A stretch of DNA of 64,000 nucleotides, from positions 32,477-96,476 of the forward strand of contig NZ_MJLT01000006.1 of the NCBI RefSeq assembly GCF_001766675.1. The letters run 5' to 3'. The notes beneath the pieces were generated by a model. That model made no database searches. It saw nothing but the letters and a program-made list of their open reading frames with translations, and was not told where the DNA came from. A program made the translations under genes and the position numbers. Origin of the DNA: Arthrobacter sp. SW1. Lineage in GTDB: Bacteria; Actinomycetota; Actinomycetes; Actinomycetales; Micrococcaceae. This document shows positions 8,451 through 16,965 of this stretch, one piece after another. Numbering within the stretch: position 1 is the stretch's first letter; every line of letters starts with the position of its first letter.

Positions 8451-9895
8451 TCGCCGCGGGTGCCGAAGACGATGTCGTCCCAGCTGGGAACGCTGGAGCG
8501 CTTGGGCCGTGCCGGCTGGCGCTCGGCGGGTGCCGCTTCCTTCGTATCGTTCTTCGCCGCGGGGGTTTCAGCATCAGGCTTGGCGGTTTGAGATGAGCTG
8601 CCGGATTCGCTTGCAGTGCCGCTTCCGGGTGAGGCATGCCGGGTCCAGGCACTCAGCGGGGTCCGGCGGCGCCGGGGTTCCTCGCTCTGGCGGCGGGATG
8701 CTCCACCGAGCAGTTCGTCCAATCCGGCACGCTGAGGGGCCCCGCTGGCGTCCTCGTCGCATTCGGTATCGAGGGCGGCCGTTTCCGGAACCTGGTCGTC
8801 AGCCGCGCTCTCGTCAACGTCGTCCCCGTCGGCCTTTGCGGGGGGATTGCCGAGCGCGCGCAAGGACGCGGGAACCACGGTGATTTCCCGGGTATCGGTG
8901 CTGACGCCCTCGTGCAGGTGGAGGGAATCGTCGTCGGAGTCGTCCCGGGAACCTTCCAGGACATCGGGGTTCAGGGAGGCGAGGCTCAGGCGCGCCACGG
9001 GGCGGGTTTCCTGCGCATCTTCGGCTGCAGAGTCGTCGTCGAGGTCTTCGTCCCGCGGGTGGGCGGCCGGAACTCCGCCGCCCAGCAACAGGGCGAGGGC
9101 GTCGTCGCCGTCCTCATCGATGCCCAGCCGCTGGCCGCGGCGCAGCCGGAGCATGTCCAGCAGACCGTCGGCGTCCGGGCCGGTGGAACCTTCGCCTTCG
9201 TCGGCGTCGGTCTCGAAGTCGAAAGGCCGGTCGGCGACGGCGGACAGCCGGCGGGCGGGCAAAGGGCCGTCCAGCGGCTCCAGTTCGCTGAGCTGCTGCG
9301 CCCAGCGGTTGGCGTTCTGCAGCGTTTTGCGGCCCGGGGTGAAGGTCCACATTGCCGGCGGTTCCTCGCCGATGCTGGCCGGCGCGCCGGTGTTCGGTTC
9401 GAAGCGCGCCACCACGGTCCACGTGCCGTCGTTGCGGCGCCAGGAGTCCCACTCAACGGTGGCGGGGTCGATGCCGTGGGCTGACAGCCGGTGGTTCACC
9501 ATGTCGTCCAGGCTGGCCGGGGCATCGCCGAACGCGGCCCGGTAGGCATCGTGGCCCGGAGACGGAGAAGCGACCTCCACCTTGCGGGCCTGCTGTGCGA
9601 TGTATTCGCGTTCGGCAAGAACGGGGCCTTCGTAGCGCTGGACGTTGGCGAGGGGGAGGCCGGAGAGTTCGGCGACGTCGGCGGCGCTGGCGCCGGAACG
9701 GATGCGGGCCTGGATGTCGCGGGGAGACATGGCGACGGGTGCGATCGAGGCGCGGGCGGCCACCTGGGCGGGTGTGCGGCTGGCAGCTACACGCAGTGCT
9801 TCGTCGATCGGCAGCTGGAACATTTCGCCGCCGCTTCCGCTCAGCAGGAGATGTCCGCCGTCGTCATGGACGCCAACAAGCCGTAGTTCCCGCAT
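8447..9895 (-). CDS. sepH: Septation protein SepH (DUF3071)
   Basis: A 482-residue homologue of SepH, which binds and stimulates FtsZ assembly in Streptomyces and Mycobacterium. The N-terminal domain opens MRELRLVGVHDDGGHLLL and includes a helix-turn-helix-like region (AADVAELSGLPLANVQRYEGP, about residues 84-104). After about residue 165 the protein becomes acidic and disordered, with a short basic C-terminus. The frame is open as far as 10129, but the ATG at 9895 is chosen because GGAGG lies 5 bases before it and the conserved domain begins there. ATG codons at 9910 and 9925 are less likely alternatives. Confidence 0.88.
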   Translation of the reverse strand: MRELRLVGVHDDGGHLLLSGSGGEMFQLPIDEALRVAASRTPAQVAARASIAPVAMSPRDIQARIRSGASAADVAELSGLPLANVQRYEGPVLAEREYIAQQARKVEVASPSPGHDAYRAAFGDAPASLDDMVNHRLSAHGIDPATVEWDSWRRNDGTWTVVARFEPNTGAPASIGEEPPAMWTFTPGRKTLQNANRWAQQLSELEPLDGPLPARRLSAVADRPFDFETDADEGEGSTGPDADGLLDMLRLRRGQRLGIDEDGDDALALLLGGGVPAAHPRDEDLDDDSAAEDAQETRPVARLSLASLNPDVLEGSRDDSDDDSLHLHEGVSTDTREITVVPASLRALGNPPAKADGDDVDESAADDQVPETAALDTECDEDASGAPQRAGLDELLGGASRRQSEEPRRRRTPLSAWTRHASPGSGTASESGSSSQTAKPDAETPAAKNDTKEAAPAERQPARPKRSSVPSWDDIVFGTRGD

Positions 9896-10127
9896 CAAAT
9901 CCTCCACCATGGCCTTTTCCGACATTCGAAACTCTGCCACCAGCACGGGGCAATTCCTACTAGGCCAAAGGGCGTGCCGCGAATTTCCACGCATTCCGGG
10001 GCCTTGGGGGAGTGCGGGCACAAAAGCGGATGCCCCTGCGTTACATACGTAAGCCAGCGGGCCGGTGCCCGCGGCGGCACGGTGGAATGCACCATGCAAG
10101 TCAACGCAACGCAGCAAAGAAGGGACC

Positions 10128-10427
10128 ATGGCAACGGATTACGATGCCCCGCGCAAGACCGAAGAGGACGCGGGCGAGGAGTCCATCGAAGAGCTCAAGA
10201 CCCGCCGGACGGAGAAATCCTCCGCCGCGGTCGACATTGACGAAAGTGACCTGGCAGACGCTTTCGAGCTGCCCGGGGCCGACCTGTCGAACGAGGAACT
10301 TCAGATCCAGGTCCTTCCGGCGCAGGCCGACGAGTTCACCTGTGCCAACTGCTTCCTGGTGAAGCACCGTTCCCAGATCGCCTTGGAAAAGGACGGAAAG
10401 CTGTACTGCCTGGAGTGCGAAGGCTAG
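10128..10427 (+). CDS. DUF4193 zinc-ribbon-like protein
   Basis: A 99-residue acidic actinobacterial protein of the DUF4193 family. The N-terminal half is highly charged. The C-terminus carries CANC and CLEC (about residues 75-97), a likely structural zinc site. The family is widely conserved in Actinobacteria but has no established role that I can assign. The ATG at 10128 has AAGGGA just upstream and gives the family's usual MATDYD start; the open frame from 10065 is an artefact. It converges with the DUF3093 gene with 7 bases between them. Confidence 0.88.
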   Translation: MATDYDAPRKTEEDAGEESIEELKTRRTEKSSAAVDIDESDLADAFELPGADLSNEELQIQVLPAQADEFTCANCFLVKHRSQIALEKDGKLYCLECEG

Positions 10428-10434
10428 CGCCTCG

Positions 10435-10929
10435 CTACGCCGTGGGTGCGGCCAGCGCCTTGAGCAGCTCGTCCGGACGGCGGGTCGAGGTGAGCCAGTA
10501 GGGGGTGCGGTCCTCGGGATCGTTGACCGGGATGCGTACCACGGGGTCGATCCAGCCGCGGATGCACAGGAAAGCGAGGCCGTTGAGCCGGGTACCGCGC
10601 TCCGCGGTGGCTTCGTCCTTGCGGAACGCTTCGGCCTGGCCCAGCAGCGCGCGCGGAATGCTCGCCCGGCCCACCTGCAGGGAATCCCGGCGGACGACGA
10701 TCGCAGGCGTGGAGAGCAGCAGCAGGACCGTCATGATCCCGGCGAGCACCAGGGCCGCGATGATGCCCGCGAGGGCGCTGATCGGAGCGAAGACCAGGAT
10801 GCCCGCGCCGGACAGGCCGGCGACGATCAGCCAGATCCATACCGAAGGCCATAGCTTCTCCGAGAACAGGACGTCGGATCCGTTCAGGGGCTGGCCGGGC
10901 ATGGGTGAGGAGGCGGTCGCTTCAGGCAT
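10435..10929 (-). CDS. DUF3093 membrane protein
   Basis: A 164-residue small membrane protein of family DUF3093. Two closely spaced hydrophobic segments lie at about residues 28-48 and 51-75, followed by a soluble tail with RGWIDPVVRIPV and a C-terminal RPDELLKAL. Function is unknown. It is divergent from dut and adjacent to DUF4193, the same arrangement I recall from the dut region of M. tuberculosis. The ATG at 10929 is supported by a -10 hexamer at exactly the leaderless spacing. Confidence 0.85.
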   Translation of the reverse strand: MPEATASSPMPGQPLNGSDVLFSEKLWPSVWIWLIVAGLSGAGILVFAPISALAGIIAALVLAGIMTVLLLLSTPAIVVRRDSLQVGRASIPRALLGQAEAFRKDEATAERGTRLNGLAFLCIRGWIDPVVRIPVNDPEDRTPYWLTSTRRPDELLKALAAPTA

Positions 10930-10935
10930 GGCTCC

Positions 10936-10941
10936 AGCTTA
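10936..10941 (-). promoter_or_regulatory. -10 element, predicted leaderless start
   Basis: On the minus strand TAAGCT is followed by GGAGCC and then the ATG at 10929. The hexamer ends 7 bases before the start codon, placing the transcript start on its first base. The GGAG between them is too close to act as a normal ribosome site. Confidence 0.55.
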
Positions 10942-11015
10942 TCCCTCCGCCTGCCGGCCTCCGGACCCGCACCTGCCTGCGCGGACCGCGCGGCATCCGG
11001 GCAGCCTCTGGAGGC

Positions 11016-11021
11016 TAGAAT
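11016..11021 (+). promoter_or_regulatory. -10 element of dut
   Basis: TAGAAT, five of six bases matching the consensus, ends nine bases before the GTG at 11030. The expected transcript start (about 11028-11030) leaves a leader of at most two bases, so dut is a near-leaderless or leaderless candidate. No clear -35 element is visible. Confidence 0.5.
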
Positions 11022-11029
11022 GAAGCATT

Positions 11030-11542
11030 GTGAGCCAGGAGTCAGCAGTCATTAGCCCAGAAGAAGCTTCCGCCGAATACGGCGCCCCGACCCTCCGGGT
11101 CGAACTGAAAATGCTCGACGACGGCCTGGAAGCGCCGTCGTACGCGCACCCGGGCGATGCGGGTGCGGACCTCCGCGCCCGTGAGGACGTCACCCTCGCC
11201 CCCGGCGAGCGGAAACTCGTGCCCACGGGAGTATCGATCGGGCTGCCCAACGGCTACGTCGCGCTGATCCACCCGCGCTCGGGCCTCGCCACGAAGCACG
11301 GACTCACCGTGGTCAACGCCCCCGGAACCGTCGACGCCGGGTACCGTGGTGAAATCGCCGTGACCCTGCTCAATACCGACCAGAGCCATCCGATCGAGCT
11401 CAAGCGCGGCGACCGGATCGCCCAGATGGTGATCCAGCGCGTGGAATACGCCGGCTTCGTCCAGGTGGAGGAGCTGTCGGAAACTGTGCGCGGGGCCGGC
11501 GGATTCGGCTCCACCGGCGGGTTTTCAAGCGCCAGGCCCTAA
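11030..11542 (+). CDS. dut: dUTP diphosphatase
   Basis: A 170-residue trimeric dUTPase, converting dUTP to dUMP and pyrophosphate. It limits uracil in DNA and feeds dTMP synthesis. All five family motifs are present in order: AGADL, PRSGLA, a motif III with APGTVDAGYRGEI, RIAQMVI and the C-terminal GAGGFGSTG. There is an N-terminal extension of about 20 residues before the conserved core. The start is GTG. It lies upstream of DUF3710 on the same strand and divergent from DUF3093. Confidence 0.95.
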   Translation: MSQESAVISPEEASAEYGAPTLRVELKMLDDGLEAPSYAHPGDAGADLRAREDVTLAPGERKLVPTGVSIGLPNGYVALIHPRSGLATKHGLTVVNAPGTVDAGYRGEIAVTLLNTDQSHPIELKRGDRIAQMVIQRVEYAGFVQVEELSETVRGAGGFGSTGGFSSARP

Positions 11543-11627
11543 GGACGCAGGCAGGCACGCCGCCCCGCGGGCATGACGGCAGGGCGCGGCCGGCCGGGGG
11601 ATCGACCACAACAAAGGAGAGGACCCA

Positions 11628-12374
11628 ATGTTTTTTGGGCGCGGTAAGAAGTCCAAAGACGTCCGCCCGGACGCGGCGGACCAGGACACGGCGGACCGGG
11701 ACGAGGCCGCTGCGGCCGACGGCGGCGCCGCGGAAACCACGACGGCCAAGGGGGACTTCCGGGTCGCCAAAGGCCCGTGGGATGTGTCCGAGATCGACAG
11801 CCAGGAGGGCTACCTCGATCTTGGCGCCCTGCTGATCCAGCCGGTCGAAGGCCTCCAGCTGCGCCTGGAAGTCGAGGAAGCCAGCCAGCGCGTGGTTGCG
11901 GTGACCATGGACCTCCACGGTTCAAGCCTGCAGCTGCAGGCGTTCGCCGCCCCGCGCTCCGAGGGCCTCTGGGGCGAAATCCGCGAACAGATTGCAGAAT
12001 CCGTCGCCAGCCAGGGCGGCGAAACCGAAGAAATCGACGGCACCTTCGGCCCGGAACTCGTGGCGAAGCTGCCCAGCGAAACCGCCCAGGGACTCCAGGG
12101 CTTCCGCGCCGCCCGCTTCATGGGCGTCGACGGCCCGCGTTGGTTCCTTCGCGGCGTGATCGGTGGAGCTGCCGCCCTCGAACGTGACCAGGCTGCCGGG
12201 CTCGAAGAGCTCTTCCGCCGGGTCGTCGTCGTCCGCGGGGACAATCCGATGCCGCCCCGCGAGCTCCTCCAGCTCCGCCTGCCCAAGGACGCCGTCGCGG
12301 CAGGCCAGGACGGCACCCCCGCCCCCGGCCTGGCACAGCCCGAACGCGGACCGGAGATCACCGAGATTGGTTGA
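11628..12374 (+). CDS. DUF3710 family protein
   Basis: A 248-residue soluble protein of DUF3710. It has a basic start (MFFGRGKKSKD), an acidic Ala/Asp-rich linker to about residue 45, then a globular domain beginning near GPWDVSEID and ending near residue 220. It has no known catalytic motif and its function is unknown. AAAGGAGAGGA precedes the ATG, a strong ribosome site. Its stop overlaps the probable TTG start of the OB-fold gene, so the two and the DUF3159 gene form a translationally coupled trio. Confidence 0.85.
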   Translation: MFFGRGKKSKDVRPDAADQDTADRDEAAAADGGAAETTTAKGDFRVAKGPWDVSEIDSQEGYLDLGALLIQPVEGLQLRLEVEEASQRVVAVTMDLHGSSLQLQAFAAPRSEGLWGEIREQIAESVASQGGETEEIDGTFGPELVAKLPSETAQGLQGFRAARFMGVDGPRWFLRGVIGGAAALERDQAAGLEELFRRVVVVRGDNPMPPRELLQLRLPKDAVAAGQDGTPAPGLAQPERGPEITEIG

Positions 12375-12708
12375 CGGCCAGTTCCGGGGGACGCCGTCCG
12401 GCGAACCCCGCGACATCAGCGATCTGCCCCGCCGCGGGCGGGTCAGCTGCATCGGATTCATCGAATCGGTGACCTACCCGCCGGCCAGCGAACAGGCCCA
12501 GTTCTCCGCCATCGTGGTGGAGGACATCAGCCACGGTGCGGCCGCTGCCGCACCGCCGCGCCTGCGCGTTGTCTGGCTTGGCCGCCGCCGGATGCCCGGA
12601 CTCGAGCCCGGGTCCAAGCTGCGTTTCGAGGGCATGGTCACCGTCCGTGACGGCATGCCCACCATGTTCAACCCCCGCTACGAAATCCTCACCCGGCAGG
12701 AGCATTGA
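12367..12708 (+). CDS. OB-fold nucleic-acid-binding protein
   Basis: A small protein of about 113 residues with an OB-fold-type core: RGRVSCIGFIESVTY at the start, RLRVVWLGRRRMPG in the middle and KLRFEGMVTVRDG near the end. OB-folds of this kind bind single-stranded nucleic acid, but no partner is known. The start is uncertain: TTG at 12367, just inside the end of DUF3710 with GGAG about 10 bases upstream, is the best available. The frame is open to 12163 but that overlaps DUF3710 extensively. Its stop shares a base with the DUF3159 start (TGATG). Confidence 0.75.
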   Translation: MVDGQFRGTPSGEPRDISDLPRRGRVSCIGFIESVTYPPASEQAQFSAIVVEDISHGAAAAAPPRLRVVWLGRRRMPGLEPGSKLRFEGMVTVRDGMPTMFNPRYEILTRQEH

Positions 12709-13481
12709 TGACCGCGCCCCACGGAAACGAACCGGACGGCACGATCGAACCAGGCAACGGTTCCCCGCCGGCCAACGGCACCCCGCGTCCGGCCGAAACC
12801 GCGCCGGAGTCCGCGCCCGGGATTGCCGCGCTGGCGGCCGGCTATGCCGAAAAAGCGGGCCTGCAGCGCAACAAGCACGGCCACGTGGACATCCTCAAGT
12901 CCGCGGGTGGCGTCCAGGGTATTGCCGAGAGCATCCTGCCGGGCCTCGTGTTCCTCATTGCCTTCACCATCACGCGCGAGCTTCCGGTGTCCTTGATCGC
13001 GGCCCTCGCCGCGGCCGCCGTCTTCACGGTGGTCCGCCTGGTGCAGAAGCGTCCCCTGACGCAGGCACTCGCCGGAATTGCCGGCGTCGCGATTTCCGCG
13101 TGGCTGGCCAACACCACCGGCAAGGCGGAGGACTTCTACGTCCTGGGCTTCTACACGAATGCCGCCTATATCGCGGGCATGGCGTTGTCCGTGGTGCTCA
13201 AGTGGCCCATTACCGGCCTGCTGTTCGGCTTCGTGCGCAACGAAGGCATCGAATGGCGCAAGGATCCGGAGCGGCTGCGCGCCTACAGCATCGCCACCTG
13301 GGTGGTGGTCGGCGTGCTGGCGTTGCGGCTCGTCGTGCAGGTTCCGCTGTACCTGCAGGGCGAAGCGGGCCTGGCGGCGCTGGCGACCATGCGCCTGATC
13401 ATGGGTGCGCCGCTGTACATCCTGGGCTTGTGGGTGGCCTGGCTGTTGAGCCGGCCCGCGGGGCGCGGACCGGCTGCCTGA
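12708..13481 (+). CDS. DUF3159 integral membrane protein
   Basis: A 257-residue membrane protein of DUF3159. After a Pro/Ala-rich hydrophilic N-terminus of about 60 residues come about six hydrophobic segments between residues 75 and 250. Conserved-looking loop motifs include AEDFYVLGFYTNAAY and the end of the last loop, GAPLYILGLWVAW. Function is unknown; in recalled synteny it sits beside the Trk/Ceo genes in mycobacteria. The ATG at 12708 overlaps the preceding stop by one base; a TTG at 12705 is also in frame. Confidence 0.85.
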   Translation: MTAPHGNEPDGTIEPGNGSPPANGTPRPAETAPESAPGIAALAAGYAEKAGLQRNKHGHVDILKSAGGVQGIAESILPGLVFLIAFTITRELPVSLIAALAAAAVFTVVRLVQKRPLTQALAGIAGVAISAWLANTTGKAEDFYVLGFYTNAAYIAGMALSVVLKWPITGLLFGFVRNEGIEWRKDPERLRAYSIATWVVVGVLALRLVVQVPLYLQGEAGLAALATMRLIMGAPLYILGLWVAWLLSRPAGRGPAA

Positions 13482-13491
13482 ACATCACAAG

Positions 13492-14217
13492 CTAGCCGTC
13501 GAAGCCGTCGTCCTCTGCCTGCTCCGGCAGTTCTTCCTCGGCGGAACCGCTGCCGTGCGCTGAGGGGGACAGCAGGGCACGGAGCCCGTCCTCCGCGGCG
13601 ATGGTGGTGACGAAGAACAGTTCGTCGCCGCCGTCGATCACATCATCCCGGCTTGGCGTGATGGGGGCGTGGTCGCGCAGGATCGCCACCAGGGTGGAGT
13701 CCTCCGGCCAGTCGATCGCGCCCACCGTGCTGCCGATGATGTGCGAGTCGTGCGGCACCGTGAACTCGACAAGCGAGGACACGCCCGTCTGCAGGGTGAG
13801 CAGGCGCACCAGGTCGCCGATCTCCACTGCTTCCTCCACGAGCGCCGTCATCAGCTGCGGAGTGTTGACCGCGACGTCGACGCCCCAGGAGTCGTTGAAC
13901 ATCCAGTCGTTCTTGGGGTTGTTCACCCGGCCCACCGTGCGGCCCACGCCGAATTCGGTCTTCGCCAGCAGGGACACCACCAGGTTGACCTTGTCATCAC
14001 CGCTGGCGGACACCACGACGTCGGCCTCCTCCAGCTTCGCCTCCTGCAGCGTGCTCAGTTCACAGGCGTCGCCCACCAGCCAGCGCGCACCGCGCAGGCC
14101 GCTGCGTCCGATCACTTCGGGCTTGAGGTCGATCAGCAGGATTTCGTGCTTGTGTGCCAGCAGTTCACGGGCGATCGATGATCCCACGCTGCCTGCGCCG
14201 ACGATGACGACTTTCAC
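13492..14217 (-). CDS. TrkA-family potassium uptake regulator (RCK protein)
   Basis: A 241-residue RCK protein with an N-terminal NAD-binding Rossmann domain (VVIVGAGSVGSSIAREL, residues 3-19; acidic strand-2 end LLIDLKPE) and a C-terminal RCK_C domain from about 140. Such proteins gate potassium transporters in response to nucleotides. The last 25 residues are acidic. The GTG at 14217 overlaps the stop of the upstream RCK gene by 4 bases (GTGA); the longer frame to 14526 lies inside that neighbour. It corresponds by position to mycobacterial CeoB/CeoC. Confidence 0.88.
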   Translation of the reverse strand: MKVVIVGAGSVGSSIARELLAHKHEILLIDLKPEVIGRSGLRGARWLVGDACELSTLQEAKLEEADVVVSASGDDKVNLVVSLLAKTEFGVGRTVGRVNNPKNDWMFNDSWGVDVAVNTPQLMTALVEEAVEIGDLVRLLTLQTGVSSLVEFTVPHDSHIIGSTVGAIDWPEDSTLVAILRDHAPITPSRDDVIDGGDELFFVTTIAAEDGLRALLSPSAHGSGSAEEELPEQAEDDGFDG

Positions 14218-14888
14218 TCGGACTCCTTCGCGGGAACACTGGCCAGGATGCGCTGCACTTCGCTGCTGCGGCTTGTCTCCAGCATCACGTGTACGGTGTC
14301 GCCCTCCTGGTAGGAAGTGCCATGCCCGGGCAGGATGCCTTCGCCGAAGCGGGTGAGGAAGGCCACGCGGGTGCCGGAGGCGGCTTCGATGGCATCGATG
14401 GAATGGCCGATCCACTTGTCGTGCAGATCCACCTCGGCCAGGACCAGCCGTCCGGAGGGTTCGCGGTAGTCGCCGGCGAGGTGCTGTTCGGGCAGGATCC
14501 GGCGGAGCACCTGGTCGGCGCTCCAACGCACCGCCGCCACCGTGGGGATGCCCAGGCGCTGGTAGATTTCGGCGCGGCCGGGATCGTAGATCCGGGCAAC
14601 GACGTGCGGGACGTGGAAGTTCTCACGGGCCACGCGGGTGGCCAGGATGTTCGAATTGTCGCCGCTGGAGACGGCGGCGAACGCGTAGGCCTCATCGCAG
14701 CCGGCCTGTTTCAGGGTGTCCCGGTCGAAGCCGACGCCGGTGACCTTCCGGCCGGTGAAACCGCTGCGGAGCCGGCGGAACGCGCGGTCGTCCTGGTCGA
14801 TGATGGCCACCGAGTGGCCGGAGTCCTCCAGGGTGTGCGCCAGCGTGGCGCCGACCCTTCCGCAACCCATGATCACGAAGTGAGCCAC
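14214..14888 (-). CDS. TrkA-family potassium uptake regulator (RCK protein)
   Basis: A 224-residue RCK protein, first of a two-gene operon. The N-terminal domain has VIMGCGRVGATLAHTL and the strand-2 acidic end AIIDQDD, typical of NAD(H) binding. The C-terminal half (about 140-220) is an RCK_C domain. GTG is the start, with GGAGAG spaced 6 bases upstream. It is divergent from the KimA-like permease across about 100 bases, so the two RCK proteins are plausible cytoplasmic partners of that transporter. Confidence 0.88.
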   Translation of the reverse strand: MAHFVIMGCGRVGATLAHTLEDSGHSVAIIDQDDRAFRRLRSGFTGRKVTGVGFDRDTLKQAGCDEAYAFAAVSSGDNSNILATRVARENFHVPHVVARIYDPGRAEIYQRLGIPTVAAVRWSADQVLRRILPEQHLAGDYREPSGRLVLAEVDLHDKWIGHSIDAIEAASGTRVAFLTRFGEGILPGHGTSYQEGDTVHVMLETSRSSEVQRILASVPAKESE

Positions 14889-14976
14889 GGTCTCTCCTTC
14901 TAAACTTGTGCTTGTCGCTGCGTAAGACTCTACCGGGGGCAATGTCGCTTGCCATGACATCGCCTGTGAATACGAG

Positions 14977-14982
14977 TAACGT
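14977..14982 (+). promoter_or_regulatory. -10 element, predicted leaderless start
   Basis: TAACGT is followed by six bases and the GTG at 14989, putting the expected transcript start on the first base of the start codon. No ribosome site is present upstream. The 100-base divergent gap is too small for a known c-di-AMP riboswitch plus promoter. Confidence 0.55.
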
Positions 14983-14988
14983 GGCCGG

Positions 14989-16965
14989 GTGCTGACTATT
15001 TTCAACGCGGTCAAACGGGTGCTGGTGGGGCGGCCCTTCCGGAATGACAGCTTGTCCCACACCCTGCTGCCGAAGCGCATCGCACTGCCGGTCTTCGCCT
15101 CGGACGCACTGTCCTCGGTGGCCTACGCGCCGGACGAAATCCTCCTCACCCTCGCCTTGGCCGGCGTGAGCGCCGTGGCGTTCTCCCCGTGGGTGGGCCT
15201 CGCCGTCATGGTGGTCTTGCTCACGGTGGTGGCCTCCTACCGGCAGAATGTCCACGCCTACCCGTCGGGCGGCGGCGACTACGAGATCGCCAGCGTCAAC
15301 CTCGGCAAGCAGGCCGGACTCACCGTCGCCTCCGCGTTGCTCGTGGACTATGTGCTCACCGTCGCCGTGTCGATGTCCTCGGCCGCCACCTACCTGACCA
15401 CGGCGGTGCCCGCCCTGCACGGGCAACAGGCCCTCATTGCCACTGTCGGCGTCGTGGTCCTGGCGCTCGTCAACCTGCGCGGCATCAAGGAAGCCGGCAC
15501 CATCTTCGCGATCCCCAGCTACATCTTCATGGCCTCCATCCTCGGCATGACCGCTGTCGGCATCTTCCAGGCCGCCACCGGGCAGTTGGGGGAGGCTCCG
15601 TCCGCGGAGTTCACGATTGTTCCTGCCCATGGATTCGACGAGGGCCTGGTGGGCCTGGCCGGGGCGTTCCTGCTGCTGCGGGCCTTCTCCTCCGGCGCCG
15701 CGGCCCTGACCGGTGTCGAAGCCATCAGCAACGGCGTGCCCAACTTCAAGAAGCCCAAGAGCAAGAACGCTGCCACCACCCTGCTGCTGCTCGGGGTGAT
15801 CGCGTCCTCCATGCTTGCGGGCATCATCTACCTGGCCAACGCCACCAAGGTGCACATCGTGCTGGACCCGGCCACGGAGTTCCTGCTGAACGGGCAGCCG
15901 CTGCCGGATGACTACATCCAGAACCCGGCCATCAGCCAGATCGCGCAGACGATCTTCGGCTTGGGCTCCATCCCGTTCTACATCGTGGTGGCGGCCACCG
16001 GCACCATCCTTGTTTTCGCCGCCAACACGGCCTTCAACGGCTTCCCCGTGCTGGGCTCCATCCTGGCCCAGGACGGCTACCTTCCGCGCCAGCTCCGCAC
16101 GCGCGGCGACCGCCTGGCCTACAGCAACGGCGTCCTGGCCCTCGCCGCCGGTGCGCTGGTACTGATCCTGGCGTTCAATGCGGACGTCACCAAGCTGATC
16201 CAGCTCTATATCGTGGGCGTGTTCATCTCCTTCACAGCCAGCCAGCTGGGCATGATCCGGCACTGGGGACGCGAGCTCAAGCTCGCCAAGGACAAGGCCG
16301 TGCGCCTGCGGATCCTCAAGTCGCGCACCATCAACATGGTGGGCTTCGGCATGACCGCCCTGGTGCTGACCATCGTGCTCATCACCAAGTTCGAACAGGG
16401 CGCCTGGATCGCGTTGCTGGCCATGTTCGTGCTGTACCTGATCATGTGGAGCATCCGTGCACACTACGACAACGTGGCCAAGGAGCTGGCCGTGGACGAG
16501 GATTCTTCGCCCCGAGCCCTGCCCACCAGGGTCCACGCGATCCTGCTTGTGTCCCACGTGCGCAAGCCGGTGCTGCGGGCCCTGGCGTACGCGCGGGCGT
16601 CCCGGCCGTCCCGGCTGGATGCCATCATCGTGGACATCGACTCCGAGGAAACCGCGCGCACCGTGGCCGACTGGGACAAGCTGGACATCCCGGTGCCGCT
16701 GACTGTCCTGGCCAGCCCGTACCGTGAGACCGTGACGCCCATCCTGTCCTACGTGAAGAACATGCGCCGCGATTCCCCGCGGGACCTGATCGTGGTCTAC
16801 ATTCCGGAGTACGTGGTGGGCAAATGGTGGGAGCAACTGGTGCACAACCAGACCGCCCTGCGCATCAAGGCACGGCTCCACTTTGAACCCGGCGTCATGG
16901 TGGCCAGCGTGCCATGGCAGCTCAAATCCTCCGAAGAAGCAAAGGCACTGCAGGACACCCTATGA
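14989..16965 (+). CDS. APC-family permease, KimA-like potassium/amino-acid transporter
   Basis: A 658-residue transporter with an APC-fold membrane domain (about 12 segments, residues 30-470) and a cytoplasmic C-terminal domain of about 170 residues beginning near HAILLVSHVRKPVLRAL. This two-part plan and the signature LPVFASDALSSVAYAP with PSGGGDYEIA resemble Bacillus KimA, a proton-coupled potassium importer, and M. tuberculosis Rv2690c. Location opposite two RCK regulators supports a potassium role by inference; amino-acid transport is not excluded. It starts with GTG. The stop overlaps the methyltransferase start in ATGA. Confidence 0.8.
   Translation: MLTIFNAVKRVLVGRPFRNDSLSHTLLPKRIALPVFASDALSSVAYAPDEILLTLALAGVSAVAFSPWVGLAVMVVLLTVVASYRQNVHAYPSGGGDYEIASVNLGKQAGLTVASALLVDYVLTVAVSMSSAATYLTTAVPALHGQQALIATVGVVVLALVNLRGIKEAGTIFAIPSYIFMASILGMTAVGIFQAATGQLGEAPSAEFTIVPAHGFDEGLVGLAGAFLLLRAFSSGAAALTGVEAISNGVPNFKKPKSKNAATTLLLLGVIASSMLAGIIYLANATKVHIVLDPATEFLLNGQPLPDDYIQNPAISQIAQTIFGLGSIPFYIVVAATGTILVFAANTAFNGFPVLGSILAQDGYLPRQLRTRGDRLAYSNGVLALAAGALVLILAFNADVTKLIQLYIVGVFISFTASQLGMIRHWGRELKLAKDKAVRLRILKSRTINMVGFGMTALVLTIVLITKFEQGAWIALLAMFVLYLIMWSIRAHYDNVAKELAVDEDSSPRALPTRVHAILLVSHVRKPVLRALAYARASRPSRLDAIIVDIDSEETARTVADWDKLDIPVPLTVLASPYRETVTPILSYVKNMRRDSPRDLIVVYIPEYVVGKWWEQLVHNQTALRIKARLHFEPGVMVASVPWQLKSSEEAKALQDTL

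Noticed and set aside
9896..10129. Longer SepH start up to 10129
   Set aside because: The extra residues precede the conserved DUF3071 start, and an optimal GGAGG ribosome site serves the ATG at 9895.
14889..14988. A c-di-AMP (ydaO-type) riboswitch before the KimA-like permease, as in Bacillus
   Set aside because: The divergent gap is only about 100 bases, no aptamer blocks are visible, and the -10 element directly abuts the start codon.
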